Source: Streptomyces liliifuscus (lineage in GTDB: Bacteria > Actinomycetota > Actinomycetes > Streptomycetales > Streptomycetaceae). From it: DNA of 64,000 nt. Shown here piece by piece: positions 17,335 to 27,219 of this stretch; the first letter of the stretch is position 1, and each line of letters opens with the position of its first letter. Both the position numbers and the translations under genes were made by a program. Where the stretch lies: NCBI RefSeq assembly GCF_016598615.1, contig NZ_CP066831.1, forward strand, positions 1,736,001 to 1,800,000, in the 5' to 3' direction. Under the pieces are notes generated by a model, which saw nothing but the letters and a program-made list of their open reading frames with translations, made no database searches and was not told the origin of the DNA.

Positions 17335-20300
17335 TCACGCGCGCTTGAGTCGCAGTGTCACCAGCTCGAACGGGCGGAGTTTCAGGGTGAGTCGGCTCCC
17401 GTCCCGCTCCGGGGCGACCGCGTCGGCCAGGGGCCGTTCCAGCAGGTCCGTCACCGTGACGGACTCGACCTCGAAGCCCGCTGTGAGTGTGGCCCGGCTG
17501 CGGCCTCCGCGTGACTCGTGGAAGCGGACGATCACGTCACCGCTGCCGTCGTCGGCGAGCTTCACCGCGGTGACCACGACGGCGTCCTGAGCGACGGCCA
17601 CCAGGGGCGCGACCTCGGAGACCCCGCCGACGACCTTGCGCTCGGGCAGGTTGATCCGCCAGCCCTCGCGCACCGCGTCGCCGATCCCGGCACCGGGCAC
17701 CAGCGCGTGCCGGAAGCGGTGGACGCCCTGGTCGGTCTCGGGGTCGGGGAACCGCGGGGCGCGCAGCAGCGAGACACGGACCGTGGTGGTCGTACCACCG
17801 TCGTCGCGCACCGCCCGCGTCACGTCATGGCCGTACGTCGAGTCGTTGACAACCGCGACGCCCCAGCCGGGCTCCTCCATGTGGACGAACCGGTGGTTGC
17901 AGGCCTCGAACTTGGCGGCCTCCCATGACGTGTTGGTGTGCGTCGGCCGGAAGAAGTGCCCGAACTGCGTCTCGGACGCGTACCGCTCGGCGTGCACGTC
18001 GAGCGGGAAGGCCAGCTTCAGGAACTTCTCCGTCTCGTGCCAGTCGACCTCGGTGTCGATGTCGAGCCGCCACTCCCCCGGCGCGAGCGACAGCACCTGC
18101 GTGACCTTCGACGCCCCGAAGCCACGTACGATCCGGACCGAGACGCCGTCGTCACCGGGGGCGACCTCGTCGGCGTCGACCAGGTCGGTGACCGTGTTGC
18201 GGTAGAACTCGTCGACGTCCCAGGCGTCCCACATGTTGGGGAAGTCGGGGTGGATCTGGAGCAGGTTGGCCGCCCGGCCGGGCGCGAGGGTCTCGCGGTC
18301 CGCGGCGAGGTCGAACGCGGAGACCACGAGTCCGCGCTCGTCGATCTCGATCCGCAGCCGTCCGTTCTCCATCACGTAGCCGCCGTCCGTGCGGGGCACG
18401 AGCGTGCACTCGCCGCCGACAGCCGGGGTCCGTGCTCCGCCGGCGGGCACCCCGTCACGGGTGTGCGGCGCGGAGTTGAAGGCGAGGGCGGTCGTCCCCT
18501 CACCGGCCAGCGCGCGCTGGGCTGAGCCGATGATGCCGTTCAGCTCCTCGGCGACCGCCTCGTACGTCTTACGGGCCTCACGGTGGACCCACGCGATGGA
18601 CGAGCCGGGCAGGATGTCGTGGAACTGGTGGAGCAGGACCGTCTTCCAGAGGCGGTCCAACTCCTCGTACGGATAAGAAAATTCGGTGCGTACGGCCGCA
18701 GTCGCCGCCCACAGCTCGGCCTCGCGCAGGAGGTGCTCGCTGCGGCGGTTGCCCTGCTTGGTCTTGGCCTGGCTGGTGAGCGTGGCGCGGTGCAGCTCCA
18801 GGTACAACTCACCGACCCACACGGGGGCGTTGGGGTATTCGGCCTCCGCCTTCTCGAAGAACTTCTCCGGGGTCTCCCAGACCACGGTCGCCGAGCCTTC
18901 GAGATCCCGGAGCCGGGCCGCCTTGGCGACCATCTCGCGGGTCGTGCCGCCGCCTCCGTCGCCCCAGCCGGTCGGCGCGAGGGAGTGCCGGGCGACGCCC
19001 TTGTCCTTGAAGTTCTTCGCCGCGTGGGCGATCTCGCTGCCCTTCATGGAGCAGTTGTACGTGTCGACGGGCGGGAAGTGCGTGAAGATCCGCGTGCCGT
19101 CGATGCCCTCCCACTGGAAGGTGTGGTGCGGGAACTTGTTGGTCTGGGACCACGAGATCTTCTGGGTGAGCAGCCACTTGGAGCCGGCCGCCTTGATGAT
19201 CTGCGGCAGTCCGGCGGCGAAGCCGAAGGTGTCGGGCAGCCACGCCTCCTCGTTCTCGACGCCGAACTCGTCGAGGAAGAACCGCTTGCCGTGCACGAAC
19301 TGACGGGCCATCGCCTCGGAGCCCGGCATGTTGGTGTCCGACTCGACCCACATACCGCCGGCCGGTACGAACCGCCCGTCGGCGACCGCCTTCTTCACCC
19401 GGGCCCACACCTCGGGCCGGTGCTCCTTCACCCAGGCCCACTGCTGGGCCTGCGACATGGCGAAGACGAAGTCCGGCTCGTCCTCGATCAGGGCGGTCAT
19501 GTTGGAGGTGGTCCTGGCGACCTTGCGTACGGTCTCGCGCAGCGGCCACAGCCACGCCGAGTCGATGTGGGCGTGGCCGACGGCGCTGATGCGGTGGGCG
19601 GAGGGGACGGCGGGGGCGGCCAGCACCCCTTCGAGGTGCGAGCGGGCCGCGGCCGCCGTGCCGCCCACGTTCTGCAGGTCGACGGCGTCGAGGGCCTTCT
19701 CCACCGCCCGCAGGATGTCCCAGCGGCGCGCGGACTCCACCGGCAGCTCGGCCATCAGCTCGCCGAGCACCTCCAGGTCGATGACCAGCTGCCACACCGT
19801 CTCGTCGAGGACGGCGAGGTCCATCCGCTCCAGCTTGTACTGCGGTTCGCTGCCGGCCGTCTCCTTGTCGCCCAGCTGCGTGGGCCGGAAGGGGTGGTAG
19901 TCGAGGATGACGGGGTTGGACGCGGCCTCGATGTGCAGCCGCACCTCCTCGCCACCCTCGACGGGGGCGCCGATCCGTACCCACTGGTTGCGCGGGTTCA
20001 GGCCCTTCACCGGCGTGCCGTCGGGCCGGTAGACGAGGCCCTCGCACTGGAATCCGGGCATGTTCTCGTCGAAGCCGAGGTCGAGGATCGCCTCGACGGT
20101 CTTCCCGGCCCATTTTCCGGGCACGGTCCCGGTCACCCGGAACCAGCTGGTGCCCCACGGAGCACCCCACCGCGCGCCCGCCTCGATCGGTTCGACCGGG
20201 GCGGACAGCCCTTCGTCGACCGGCACGGGCTCGCCGGGCGCGTGCCACACCGCCACTTCCAGTGGTACCGACTCGGGGTACACGGCGGGTCGTATGCGCT

Positions 20301-20352
20301 CGTCGAGCACACGCTTGAGGCGGGCTTCGACCAGGCTGCGGTCGTCATGCAT
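17335..20352 (-). CDS. GH38 alpha-mannosidase, cytosolic
   Basis: A 1005-residue alpha-mannosidase of normal bacterial GH38 length. The N-terminal segment precedes the catalytic barrel; zinc ligands lie in GHAHIDSAWLWP (H260, H262, D264), the nucleophile Asp is D339 in MWVESDTNMPGSE, and a fourth ligand is in LLHQFHDILPGSS. The long beta-rich C-terminal domains are complete. There is no signal peptide. The ATG at 20352 is used (MHDDRSL); the frame upstream has no good start. It is last in the glycan operon and should remove terminal alpha-mannose from imported N-glycan fragments. A hairpin at 20427-20450 may lower its expression relative to the upstream genes. Confidence 0.94.
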   Translation of the reverse strand: MHDDRSLVEARLKRVLDERIRPAVYPESVPLEVAVWHAPGEPVPVDEGLSAPVEPIEAGARWGAPWGTSWFRVTGTVPGKWAGKTVEAILDLGFDENMPGFQCEGLVYRPDGTPVKGLNPRNQWVRIGAPVEGGEEVRLHIEAASNPVILDYHPFRPTQLGDKETAGSEPQYKLERMDLAVLDETVWQLVIDLEVLGELMAELPVESARRWDILRAVEKALDAVDLQNVGGTAAAARSHLEGVLAAPAVPSAHRISAVGHAHIDSAWLWPLRETVRKVARTTSNMTALIEDEPDFVFAMSQAQQWAWVKEHRPEVWARVKKAVADGRFVPAGGMWVESDTNMPGSEAMARQFVHGKRFFLDEFGVENEEAWLPDTFGFAAGLPQIIKAAGSKWLLTQKISWSQTNKFPHHTFQWEGIDGTRIFTHFPPVDTYNCSMKGSEIAHAAKNFKDKGVARHSLAPTGWGDGGGGTTREMVAKAARLRDLEGSATVVWETPEKFFEKAEAEYPNAPVWVGELYLELHRATLTSQAKTKQGNRRSEHLLREAELWAATAAVRTEFSYPYEELDRLWKTVLLHQFHDILPGSSIAWVHREARKTYEAVAEELNGIIGSAQRALAGEGTTALAFNSAPHTRDGVPAGGARTPAVGGECTLVPRTDGGYVMENGRLRIEIDERGLVVSAFDLAADRETLAPGRAANLLQIHPDFPNMWDAWDVDEFYRNTVTDLVDADEVAPGDDGVSVRIVRGFGASKVTQVLSLAPGEWRLDIDTEVDWHETEKFLKLAFPLDVHAERYASETQFGHFFRPTHTNTSWEAAKFEACNHRFVHMEEPGWGVAVVNDSTYGHDVTRAVRDDGGTTTTVRVSLLRAPRFPDPETDQGVHRFRHALVPGAGIGDAVREGWRINLPERKVVGGVSEVAPLVAVAQDAVVVTAVKLADDGSGDVIVRFHESRGGRSRATLTAGFEVESVTVTDLLERPLADAVAPERDGSRLTLKLRPFELVTLRLKRA

Positions 20353-20426
20353 GTGAGGTGCTCCGTAACTCCGTTGTGCGGGTTGCTGCTCGGTGTCGGT
20401 GGTCAACACCGGCTTTCGACGATGAC

Positions 20427-20450
20427 CACCTGGTCGGCGGTCACCAGGTG
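20427..20450 (-). terminator. weak hairpin at GH85 stop
   Basis: CACCTGGT (20427-20434) pairs with ACCAGGTG (20443-20450) around an 8-base loop, overlapping the GH85 stop codon. No T-run follows. It may attenuate read-through into the GH38 gene rather than end transcription. Confidence 0.35.
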
Positions 20451-22456
20451 TGTGTGACGGTAGCGGGGGCCGACGCGGTGTAAAGCTCCCCCACGGCCCG
20501 CAGTTCGAACCTCGCCGTGGACTCACCGCCCTCGGGTGTCAATCCGCCGACGAAGAAGGCCCGCTGGGCGGTACCTCCGAGGAAGCGCCGGGTGCCGTCG
20601 GGCAGGACCCGGTGCAGCGTGTAGTGGCGTACGTCGCCGGGGACGGCCCGCCACGCGAAGCGCAGGTCGCCTCCCGAGGCGCCGGTGATGCTCAGGTCGG
20701 CCGGGACGGACGGGCTCTGGGCGGCCTGGTTCCGCACGGCGAGTCCGCCGAGCCGCCACTTCACGGCGCCGCCGGACCCGGTGAGCCGTACGCCGAGGCC
20801 GTGCACGGTGCCGCCCGCCGGGAGACCGGTCAGCCGTACGGTCGAGGTCCCCCAGCCGCTGCCCGCGGTGACCGGGAAGTACGTGTACGTGTACGGCCGG
20901 CCCGCGCCCGAGGGCTCGGCGGTGGCGACGGCCAGTTCGACCGTCGCGCTCCCCGAGTCGACGCGGTGGGTCAGTTCGACGACCGTGTCCTCGCCGAGGG
21001 GGAGCCTGGTCGCGTACAGGTCCAGGGTGGCGGGCGCGTCGAGGGCTCCGGCGACCAGGACGCTGCTGCCGCCGTGCCACGCGTCCGCGAAGTCGAAGGT
21101 GACGGCGGGGCGCGCGCCCGTCGTGCGTACGACCCAGCGCCGGGAGGGCAGCCGGTCCTGGAGGCCGAGGTGGTTCCAGGGGGCCGTCGAGGTGACCTTG
21201 CCGTCCTCGTACCAGCGCAGTCCGTGGCCGGTGTTGAAGGTGCTCGCGAAGGGGACCGAGGTCACCGTCGAGCGGTCGGCGACGGAGACGGCGGGGGCCC
21301 GCCAGGTGTCGGTGGCGTCGGGCTTCGCCGGATCGAGTGACCGTCCGGTCCAGAAGCGGTCGTCGGCTGCGTGGAAGTCGCCCGGGGTGCGTCCGGCGGG
21401 CAGGTGGTTGCGGGTCCACTCGGGCCGGTAGAAGCCCACCGAGACGACGTGCGATGAGCCGCTGGGCACCATGGCGTCCCAGTTCACTGAGCGGTTCCAG
21501 CCGTTGGCCTCCACATCGACGCCAGCCCACAACTCGTAACGGCTGCGGCCGAGTTGCTGGGCCGCCGTTCCCGAGGAGGCGAGGCTGCTCGACGACCAGC
21601 GGAAGTCGACGAACATCGAGTCGGCGGCCTGGAAGAACACCCTGTTCTGGTTGTTGAGGGCACCCTGCCAGCTCACCGAGCCGCTCACCGTCATGGAGTC
21701 GTACCAGGTGACGCGCTGCCCCTTCGCCGTGCCGAGCGTCTTGAGCTCGGTGAGAAAGCCGAGCATGTCGGTGGCGAGGGCGGCGTTCCCGCCGCTGGTC
21801 TCGGCGTTGATGAACCAGCCGTCGAACCCGTACGCCTCCGCTACCGCGACGAGCTGGGCGGCCAGCGGGTAGTGCCCGGACGCGTCCTTCTGCACCAGGT
21901 CCCGGGTCCACTGCAGCTGTCCGCCGTACGCGACGGGCGGCAGGAAGACATTGCCGAGGACGGGCACGCCGTGCCGGTGGGCGGCGTCCACGATCGGCGC
22001 GTTCGGGGCCAGGATCAGGCCCTCGCCGGAGGAGCCGCCCCAGAAGATCAGCTCATCGACGTACGACCAGTGGGTGAGGGCGTAGTAGTCGGCGTCGGCG
22101 GCGCCCTGCGAGGGGTTGCTCGCGGTCGGGCCGAAGGAGACCAGGGACTGGATACGGGCCTGGCCGGAGCGGGCCGTCGTGTTCGCCGGTGTCGGGGTGA
22201 AGCGGGCGGCGAGCGGCACGGACGCCGCGTTGAACGCCAGGTCGGTGTCGTCGGCGGCACGCCATGACTTCAGGCTGCGCCAGGTGATGCCCGCGCCCGG
22301 GGAGCCCGAGGGGAACGAGTCCGGGTACCAGTAGGACGCGTACGGCTGGAGTGCCGCGGCGGCCCTCGGCTCGGCGGTGGCGGGCGAGGCCGGGAGCAGG
22401 GCGGCCGCCGCCCCGGTGCCGGCGGCGAGCAGGACGGTGCGTCTGGTGGGGTTCAC
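20441..22456 (-). CDS. GH85 endo-beta-N-acetylglucosaminidase, Tat-exported
   Basis: A 671-residue secreted enzyme that cuts between the two core GlcNAc residues of N-glycans. The start GTG at 22456 has GGAGG at 9 bases; the TTG at 22462 is too close to it. The signal NPTRRTVLLAAGTGAAAALLP carries a twin-arginine motif, with cleavage near PATA-EPRA. In the GH85 barrel, YGFDGWFINAETSG places the catalytic Asn/Glu pair at N217 and E219. A jelly-roll segment (about 440-580) and a C-terminal Fn3-like module (about 590-671) follow. It lies 36 bp after the GH5 gene in the same operon. Recognition is strong; glycan-type preference is not readable. Confidence 0.93.
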   Translation of the reverse strand: MNPTRRTVLLAAGTGAAAALLPASPATAEPRAAAALQPYASYWYPDSFPSGSPGAGITWRSLKSWRAADDTDLAFNAASVPLAARFTPTPANTTARSGQARIQSLVSFGPTASNPSQGAADADYYALTHWSYVDELIFWGGSSGEGLILAPNAPIVDAAHRHGVPVLGNVFLPPVAYGGQLQWTRDLVQKDASGHYPLAAQLVAVAEAYGFDGWFINAETSGGNAALATDMLGFLTELKTLGTAKGQRVTWYDSMTVSGSVSWQGALNNQNRVFFQAADSMFVDFRWSSSSLASSGTAAQQLGRSRYELWAGVDVEANGWNRSVNWDAMVPSGSSHVVSVGFYRPEWTRNHLPAGRTPGDFHAADDRFWTGRSLDPAKPDATDTWRAPAVSVADRSTVTSVPFASTFNTGHGLRWYEDGKVTSTAPWNHLGLQDRLPSRRWVVRTTGARPAVTFDFADAWHGGSSVLVAGALDAPATLDLYATRLPLGEDTVVELTHRVDSGSATVELAVATAEPSGAGRPYTYTYFPVTAGSGWGTSTVRLTGLPAGGTVHGLGVRLTGSGGAVKWRLGGLAVRNQAAQSPSVPADLSITGASGGDLRFAWRAVPGDVRHYTLHRVLPDGTRRFLGGTAQRAFFVGGLTPEGGESTARFELRAVGELYTASAPATVTHTW

Positions 22457-22492
22457 GAGCAAGTGCCTCCTTGTGGGAGTTCTTGTGGGGGT

Positions 22493-23725
22493 CTACGGAA
22501 CCTGATCGGGAGTGACGACTTCGGTGATGCCGCGGGCGGCGAGGTGTTCCTCGTCGTCCGCGCGTGAGGCGAGCACGGTGGCCGGGCGGGCGCCGTCCGC
22601 GGTGAGCCGGAAGAACGCCTCGAAGACGGGTCCGCCGGGCGCGCAGAGCGAGCGGTCGGCGGGGCTGTCGGGGACGACGAGCGCGGTGGTGCGGGTCTTG
22701 GGCGCGTAGGTGTGCTCGCGTGCCGTGCGGGCCAGCGCCCGTGCACTGTCCTTGGGGCGGCGGTCGTTGGTCAACAGACCCAGCCCATACTCGAGTTCGG
22801 GGAAGTCGGCGAGATCGCGGGACACGTCGTGGGAGCACCACCAGGTGATGCCCCACAGATCGGTGCAGTCGAGTGCGTTCGCGACGGTCGCCTCCGTGAA
22901 GGCGGCGGCGTGTTCGGCGGGGACCAGCGGCGCCGGTGCGCCGACCTCCTGGAGCCAGACCGGACGGGACGGGTCGTCGGCCCAGGCCTTGGACAGCTCG
23001 ATCAGATAGGCGGCGTGGTGCTCGGTCGCGACTGAGGTACGTCCGTGCCGCTGGGCCGTGCCGTTGAAGACCCACGAGTGCACGGCGGTCACCGCGCCGC
23101 GCCGGGCGGCCTGGGCCGGGGTGAACGGCATGTCGTCCTGGTACCAGGCCGCGTCGTACTCCGCGTGCAGATGGAGCCTGCCCGGCGCGCCCTTCTCACA
23201 GGCTGTGAGCATCCGCTCCAGCCAGGCGTCGATCTGCGCGGGCTCCGCCCGGTCGGGGTCGGGATGGGGGCCCGCCGAGAACTGGTTGACCTCGTTGCCG
23301 ACGGTCATGCCGATGAAGTTGGGCCGGTCGGCGAGGGCCGCCGCGAGGGTCCGCAGGTATTCGGCCTGCCCCTCCACGACCTCGGGGTCGGTGAACAGAT
23401 TCCGCCGGTGCCAGGTCTGCGTCCACGCGGGCAGGAAGTCGAAGCTGGACAAGTGCCCTTGCAGACCGTCGACGTTGACGTCGAGGCCGCGCTCGGCGGC
23501 CGCGTCCGCGAGGTCGACGAGCTGCTCGACGGCCCGCGGGCGGATCAGTGAACGGTTCGGCTGGAAGTAGGGCCAGATCGGGAAGACCCGGATGTGGTCC
23601 AGGCCGAGTGTGGCGATGGAGTCGAGGTCGGCCCGTACGGAGTCGAGGTCGAAGTCCAGCCAGTGGTGGAACCACCCTTCACTCGGGGTGTAGTTGACGC
23701 CGAAGCGCACGACAGAAGGCGGCAT
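22493..23725 (-). CDS. GH5-type glycosidase, candidate cytosolic beta-mannosidase (GH5_18-like)
   Basis: A 410-residue clan-A glycoside hydrolase. The acid/base is E145 in GMTVGNEVNQF and the nucleophile E260 in VWLQEVGAP. It starts with VRFGVNYTPSEGWFHHWLDFD and has no signal peptide, so it acts in the cytosol. The arrangement resembles GH5_18 enzymes, which in bifidobacteria and streptomycetes cleave Man-beta1,4-GlcNAc, the product left after endoglycosidase and alpha-mannosidase action. The subfamily is assigned from memory of the motif and from context (GH85 and GH38 in the same operon). The start ATG at 23725 has AGGAC upstream. Confidence 0.85.
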   Translation of the reverse strand: MPPSVVRFGVNYTPSEGWFHHWLDFDLDSVRADLDSIATLGLDHIRVFPIWPYFQPNRSLIRPRAVEQLVDLADAAAERGLDVNVDGLQGHLSSFDFLPAWTQTWHRRNLFTDPEVVEGQAEYLRTLAAALADRPNFIGMTVGNEVNQFSAGPHPDPDRAEPAQIDAWLERMLTACEKGAPGRLHLHAEYDAAWYQDDMPFTPAQAARRGAVTAVHSWVFNGTAQRHGRTSVATEHHAAYLIELSKAWADDPSRPVWLQEVGAPAPLVPAEHAAAFTEATVANALDCTDLWGITWWCSHDVSRDLADFPELEYGLGLLTNDRRPKDSARALARTAREHTYAPKTRTTALVVPDSPADRSLCAPGGPVFEAFFRLTADGARPATVLASRADDEEHLAARGITEVVTPDQVP

Positions 23726-23824
23726 GCGGGAGTCCTGGTTCTGGGGTGCGTACGTGGGGGTGTGGGGCCTTGCGGGCCGGTGAGCCCGTCGTGATGTGGG
23801 TGGGTGAGCCCGTGGCTGCCTGGC

Positions 23825-24732
<908 letters not shown>

Positions 24733-24736
<4 letters not shown>

Positions 24737-25671
24737 GCGTCCTCCTTCCGGTCGGCGCGCAGCACGAGCAGCATCAGCGCGACGGTGACGACGAAGACGA
24801 CGACCGAGATGGCGGAGGCGTAGCCGACGCGGCCGGTCAGGCCGGTGCCGGTGCGCTGCACGAGCATCACGAGCGTGGTGTCCTCGCCCGCCGGGCCGCC
24901 GTCCGGGCCGGCCATCAGATAGACCTCGGAGAACACCTTGAAGGCGGCGACCGAGGAGAGCGCGCCGACCAGCACCATGGTGGAGCGGACGGCGGGCACG
25001 GTGACCGTGAGGAAGCGGCGGAACGCGCCCGCGCCGTCCACCGACGCGGCCTCGTGCAGCTCGCGCGGCACATTGGCGAGCGCGGCCAGATAAATGATCA
25101 TGTAGTAGCCGAGGCCCTTCCAGACCGTGACGGCCATGGCGCTCAGCAGGAGCAGCCACTGGTCGCTGAGGAAGCCGATCCTGCCGACGCCGATCGTCTC
25201 CAACAGCGAGTTCACCAGGCCGCGTTCGTCGAGCAGCCACACCCAGATGAGTCCCACCACGACGATGGACGCGACGACCGGGGTGTAGAAGGCCGACCGG
25301 AAGAAGGCGATGCCGGGGATGTTCTTCTGGACCAGGAGCGCGAGCAGCAGGGGCAGCAGTACGAGCGCGGGGACCACCCCGAGGACGTACAGCGTGCTGT
25401 TGCGCAGGCCGATCCAGAACATCTCGTCGTGCAGCAGCTCCCGGAAGTTGGCCAGGCCCACGAACTCGCCGGGGATCAGGGTCCGGCGGTCCGTGAAGGC
25501 GTTGACCAGCGTCGAGACGAACGGGTACAGGATGAAGATGCCGACGACCAGCAGTCCCGGGGCGGCGAACAGCCAGGGACTGGTGGGCAGTTGGCGCCGC
25601 ACCCGTACGGCTCCGGAAGACGCGCCGCGGGCGGCGGTGCCGGAGGAAGCGGTACTGGAAGAACTCGCCAT
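24733..25671 (-). CDS. sugar ABC transporter permease (MalF type)
   Basis: A 312-residue inner-membrane permease with six membrane segments (first LFAAPGLLVVGIFILYPFVSTLVNAF). The EAA-loop is HEAASVDGAGAFRRFLTVTVPAVR. It starts at the ATG at 25671, 5 bp after the binding-protein gene; a GTG at 25707 inside that gene is possible. The ribosome site is weak, so translation is probably coupled to the upstream gene. An Ala/Ser-rich N-terminal tail of about 35 residues precedes the first segment. It pairs with the downstream permease to import glycan fragments. Confidence 0.92.
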
Positions 25672-25676
25672 GTCGG

Positions 25677-26966
25677 TCAGCCCTGCTGCTGGAGCAGCCG
25701 GTCGCACGCCTTGACAGCGTTGTCGAGCGCTTCCTTGGGGCTCACCTTGCCCTGCAGCGCCTTGGCGACGGAGTTCCGCAGCTCGGTCTTCATCTGCTCG
25801 CTGAACAGGACCGGGGTGTAATTGACCGCGTTCTTCAGGGACTTGGCGGCGGCGATCCGGACACGGGTCTCGTCCGTGCCGTCCTCCTGGGTGAAGTACG
25901 GGTCGTCCAGCGAACCGGCGGTGCTCGGGAAGATCGCGACCTTCTTGGCGAACGACATCTGGTTCTGCGCGTCGGTGACGAAGTGCGCGAAGGCGACCGC
26001 GGCGGGCGTCCGCTTGGTCTGGGCGTTGACCATCACACCCATCACGTACATGTTGACCTTGCCGGTGCTGGTGATCTGGTCGGTGATGCCGATGTTCTTG
26101 TAGAGGTTCGGCGCCTGCTTCTTGAAGTTGCCGAGGTCCAGGGCGCTGCCCGGGTTCATGGCGACGGCCTCGGTCAGGAACTTCTTGCCCGACGACTCGG
26201 GGGTCGCGGTCAGCGCCTGCGAGTCAAGTGCCTTGGCGTCGTACAACTCCTTGTACTTGGTGAGGAGTTCGACCCCCTTGGCGTCGTTGAACGCGAAGGC
26301 GGTGCCCTCCTTGTTCATGAGCTCGACGCCGTACCGGCCGAAGTCCTCGATCGTGGGCACGTTCGCGAGGGTGGCGACCTTGCCGTCGCTCTTGTCGGCC
26401 AGCTCCAGGGCGTCGTCGAACAGTTCGTCGTACGTCTTCGGAGGCTTCGAGGCGTCCAGGCCGGCCTCCTTGAACAGCGACTTGTTGTAGAAGAGCGGGC
26501 CGGTGTTCAGATACCAGGGGAAGGCGTACGTGCCCTCCAAGCCCGGTATCTCGTGGCTCGCCCAGGCGCCCGGCAGGTACTCCTTCTTGTACTTCGCGGC
26601 GGACTTGTCGAGGTCGAGCGCGAGGCCCGCCTTGGCGAGCGGGGCGACGAGGTCCGGCGAGACGTTCACGACGTCGGGCAGGGTGCCGCCGGCCGCGTCC
26701 GCGCTGATCTTGTCGGCGTAGCCCTCGGCGGGCTGATCGACCCACTTCACCTTCGTGCCGGGGTACTTCTTCTCGAAGTCGGCGATCAGGCCCTCGAAGT
26801 ACGGCTTGAAGTTGGCCCTCAGGTTCCAGGTCTGGAAGGTGATGTCGCCCTCGACCTTGCCGGAGGCGTCCGTGGAACCGCCCTCGTCACCTCCGGAACC
26901 GCAGGCGCTGAGCGGCAGTACCAGGGCGACGACAGCGGCGGCGAGTGCTCTGCGAGGCATGCGCAC
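25677..26966 (-). CDS. sugar-binding lipoprotein of a CUT1 ABC importer
   Basis: A 429-residue lipoprotein of the solute-binding family 1. The GTG at 26966 has AAGGAG about 10 bases upstream. Its signal (MPRRALAAAVVALVLPLSAC) ends in the lipobox LSAC. The mature part begins with a Gly/Asp-rich linker and then ITFQTWNLRANFKPYFEGLIADFEKKYPGTKV; GTLPDVVNVSPDLVAPLAKAG and FPWYLNTGPLFYNKSLFKEAGLD are typical ligand-domain segments. As first gene of an operon with GH5, GH85 and GH38 enzymes, its ligand is most likely a mannose-containing oligosaccharide such as the glycan freed by GH85. Confidence 0.92.
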   Translation of the reverse strand: MRMPRRALAAAVVALVLPLSACGSGGDEGGSTDASGKVEGDITFQTWNLRANFKPYFEGLIADFEKKYPGTKVKWVDQPAEGYADKISADAAGGTLPDVVNVSPDLVAPLAKAGLALDLDKSAAKYKKEYLPGAWASHEIPGLEGTYAFPWYLNTGPLFYNKSLFKEAGLDASKPPKTYDELFDDALELADKSDGKVATLANVPTIEDFGRYGVELMNKEGTAFAFNDAKGVELLTKYKELYDAKALDSQALTATPESSGKKFLTEAVAMNPGSALDLGNFKKQAPNLYKNIGITDQITSTGKVNMYVMGVMVNAQTKRTPAAVAFAHFVTDAQNQMSFAKKVAIFPSTAGSLDDPYFTQEDGTDETRVRIAAAKSLKNAVNYTPVLFSEQMKTELRNSVAKALQGKVSPKEALDNAVKACDRLLQQQG

Positions 26967-27121
26967 AGTGACCGGGCTCCTTTGCGACGGTGTGGGTCGG
27001 AGGTGACGGGCAGACCTTGCATCCATCCCGGTGGGGAAGTCAATGGATTCCGCCCCGCTAAATTCATTAGCTGAGCATAAGACCAGGTCATGAGCTTGCA
27101 GGTCGCCTCTTGCAACCGATC

Positions 27122-27161
27122 ACTAATGCGCTTTAGAGTAACCTGACTCAAGCGCATTAGT
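27122..27161. promoter_or_regulatory. paired LacI-type operators
   Basis: ACTAATGCGCTT (27122-27133) and its exact reverse complement AAGCGCATTAGT (27150-27161) flank a 16-base spacer. Each half is itself close to a LacI operator (TAATGCGCTTTA, central GCGC). They lie between the binding-protein gene and the divergent LacI gene, the expected place for autoregulation and operon control. Confidence 0.65.
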
Positions 27162-27219
27162 GCGGAGCCCCATTGAGCAGGGCTTCATTGAGCACGGCTT
27201 CATGAAATGGGGAGCAAGG

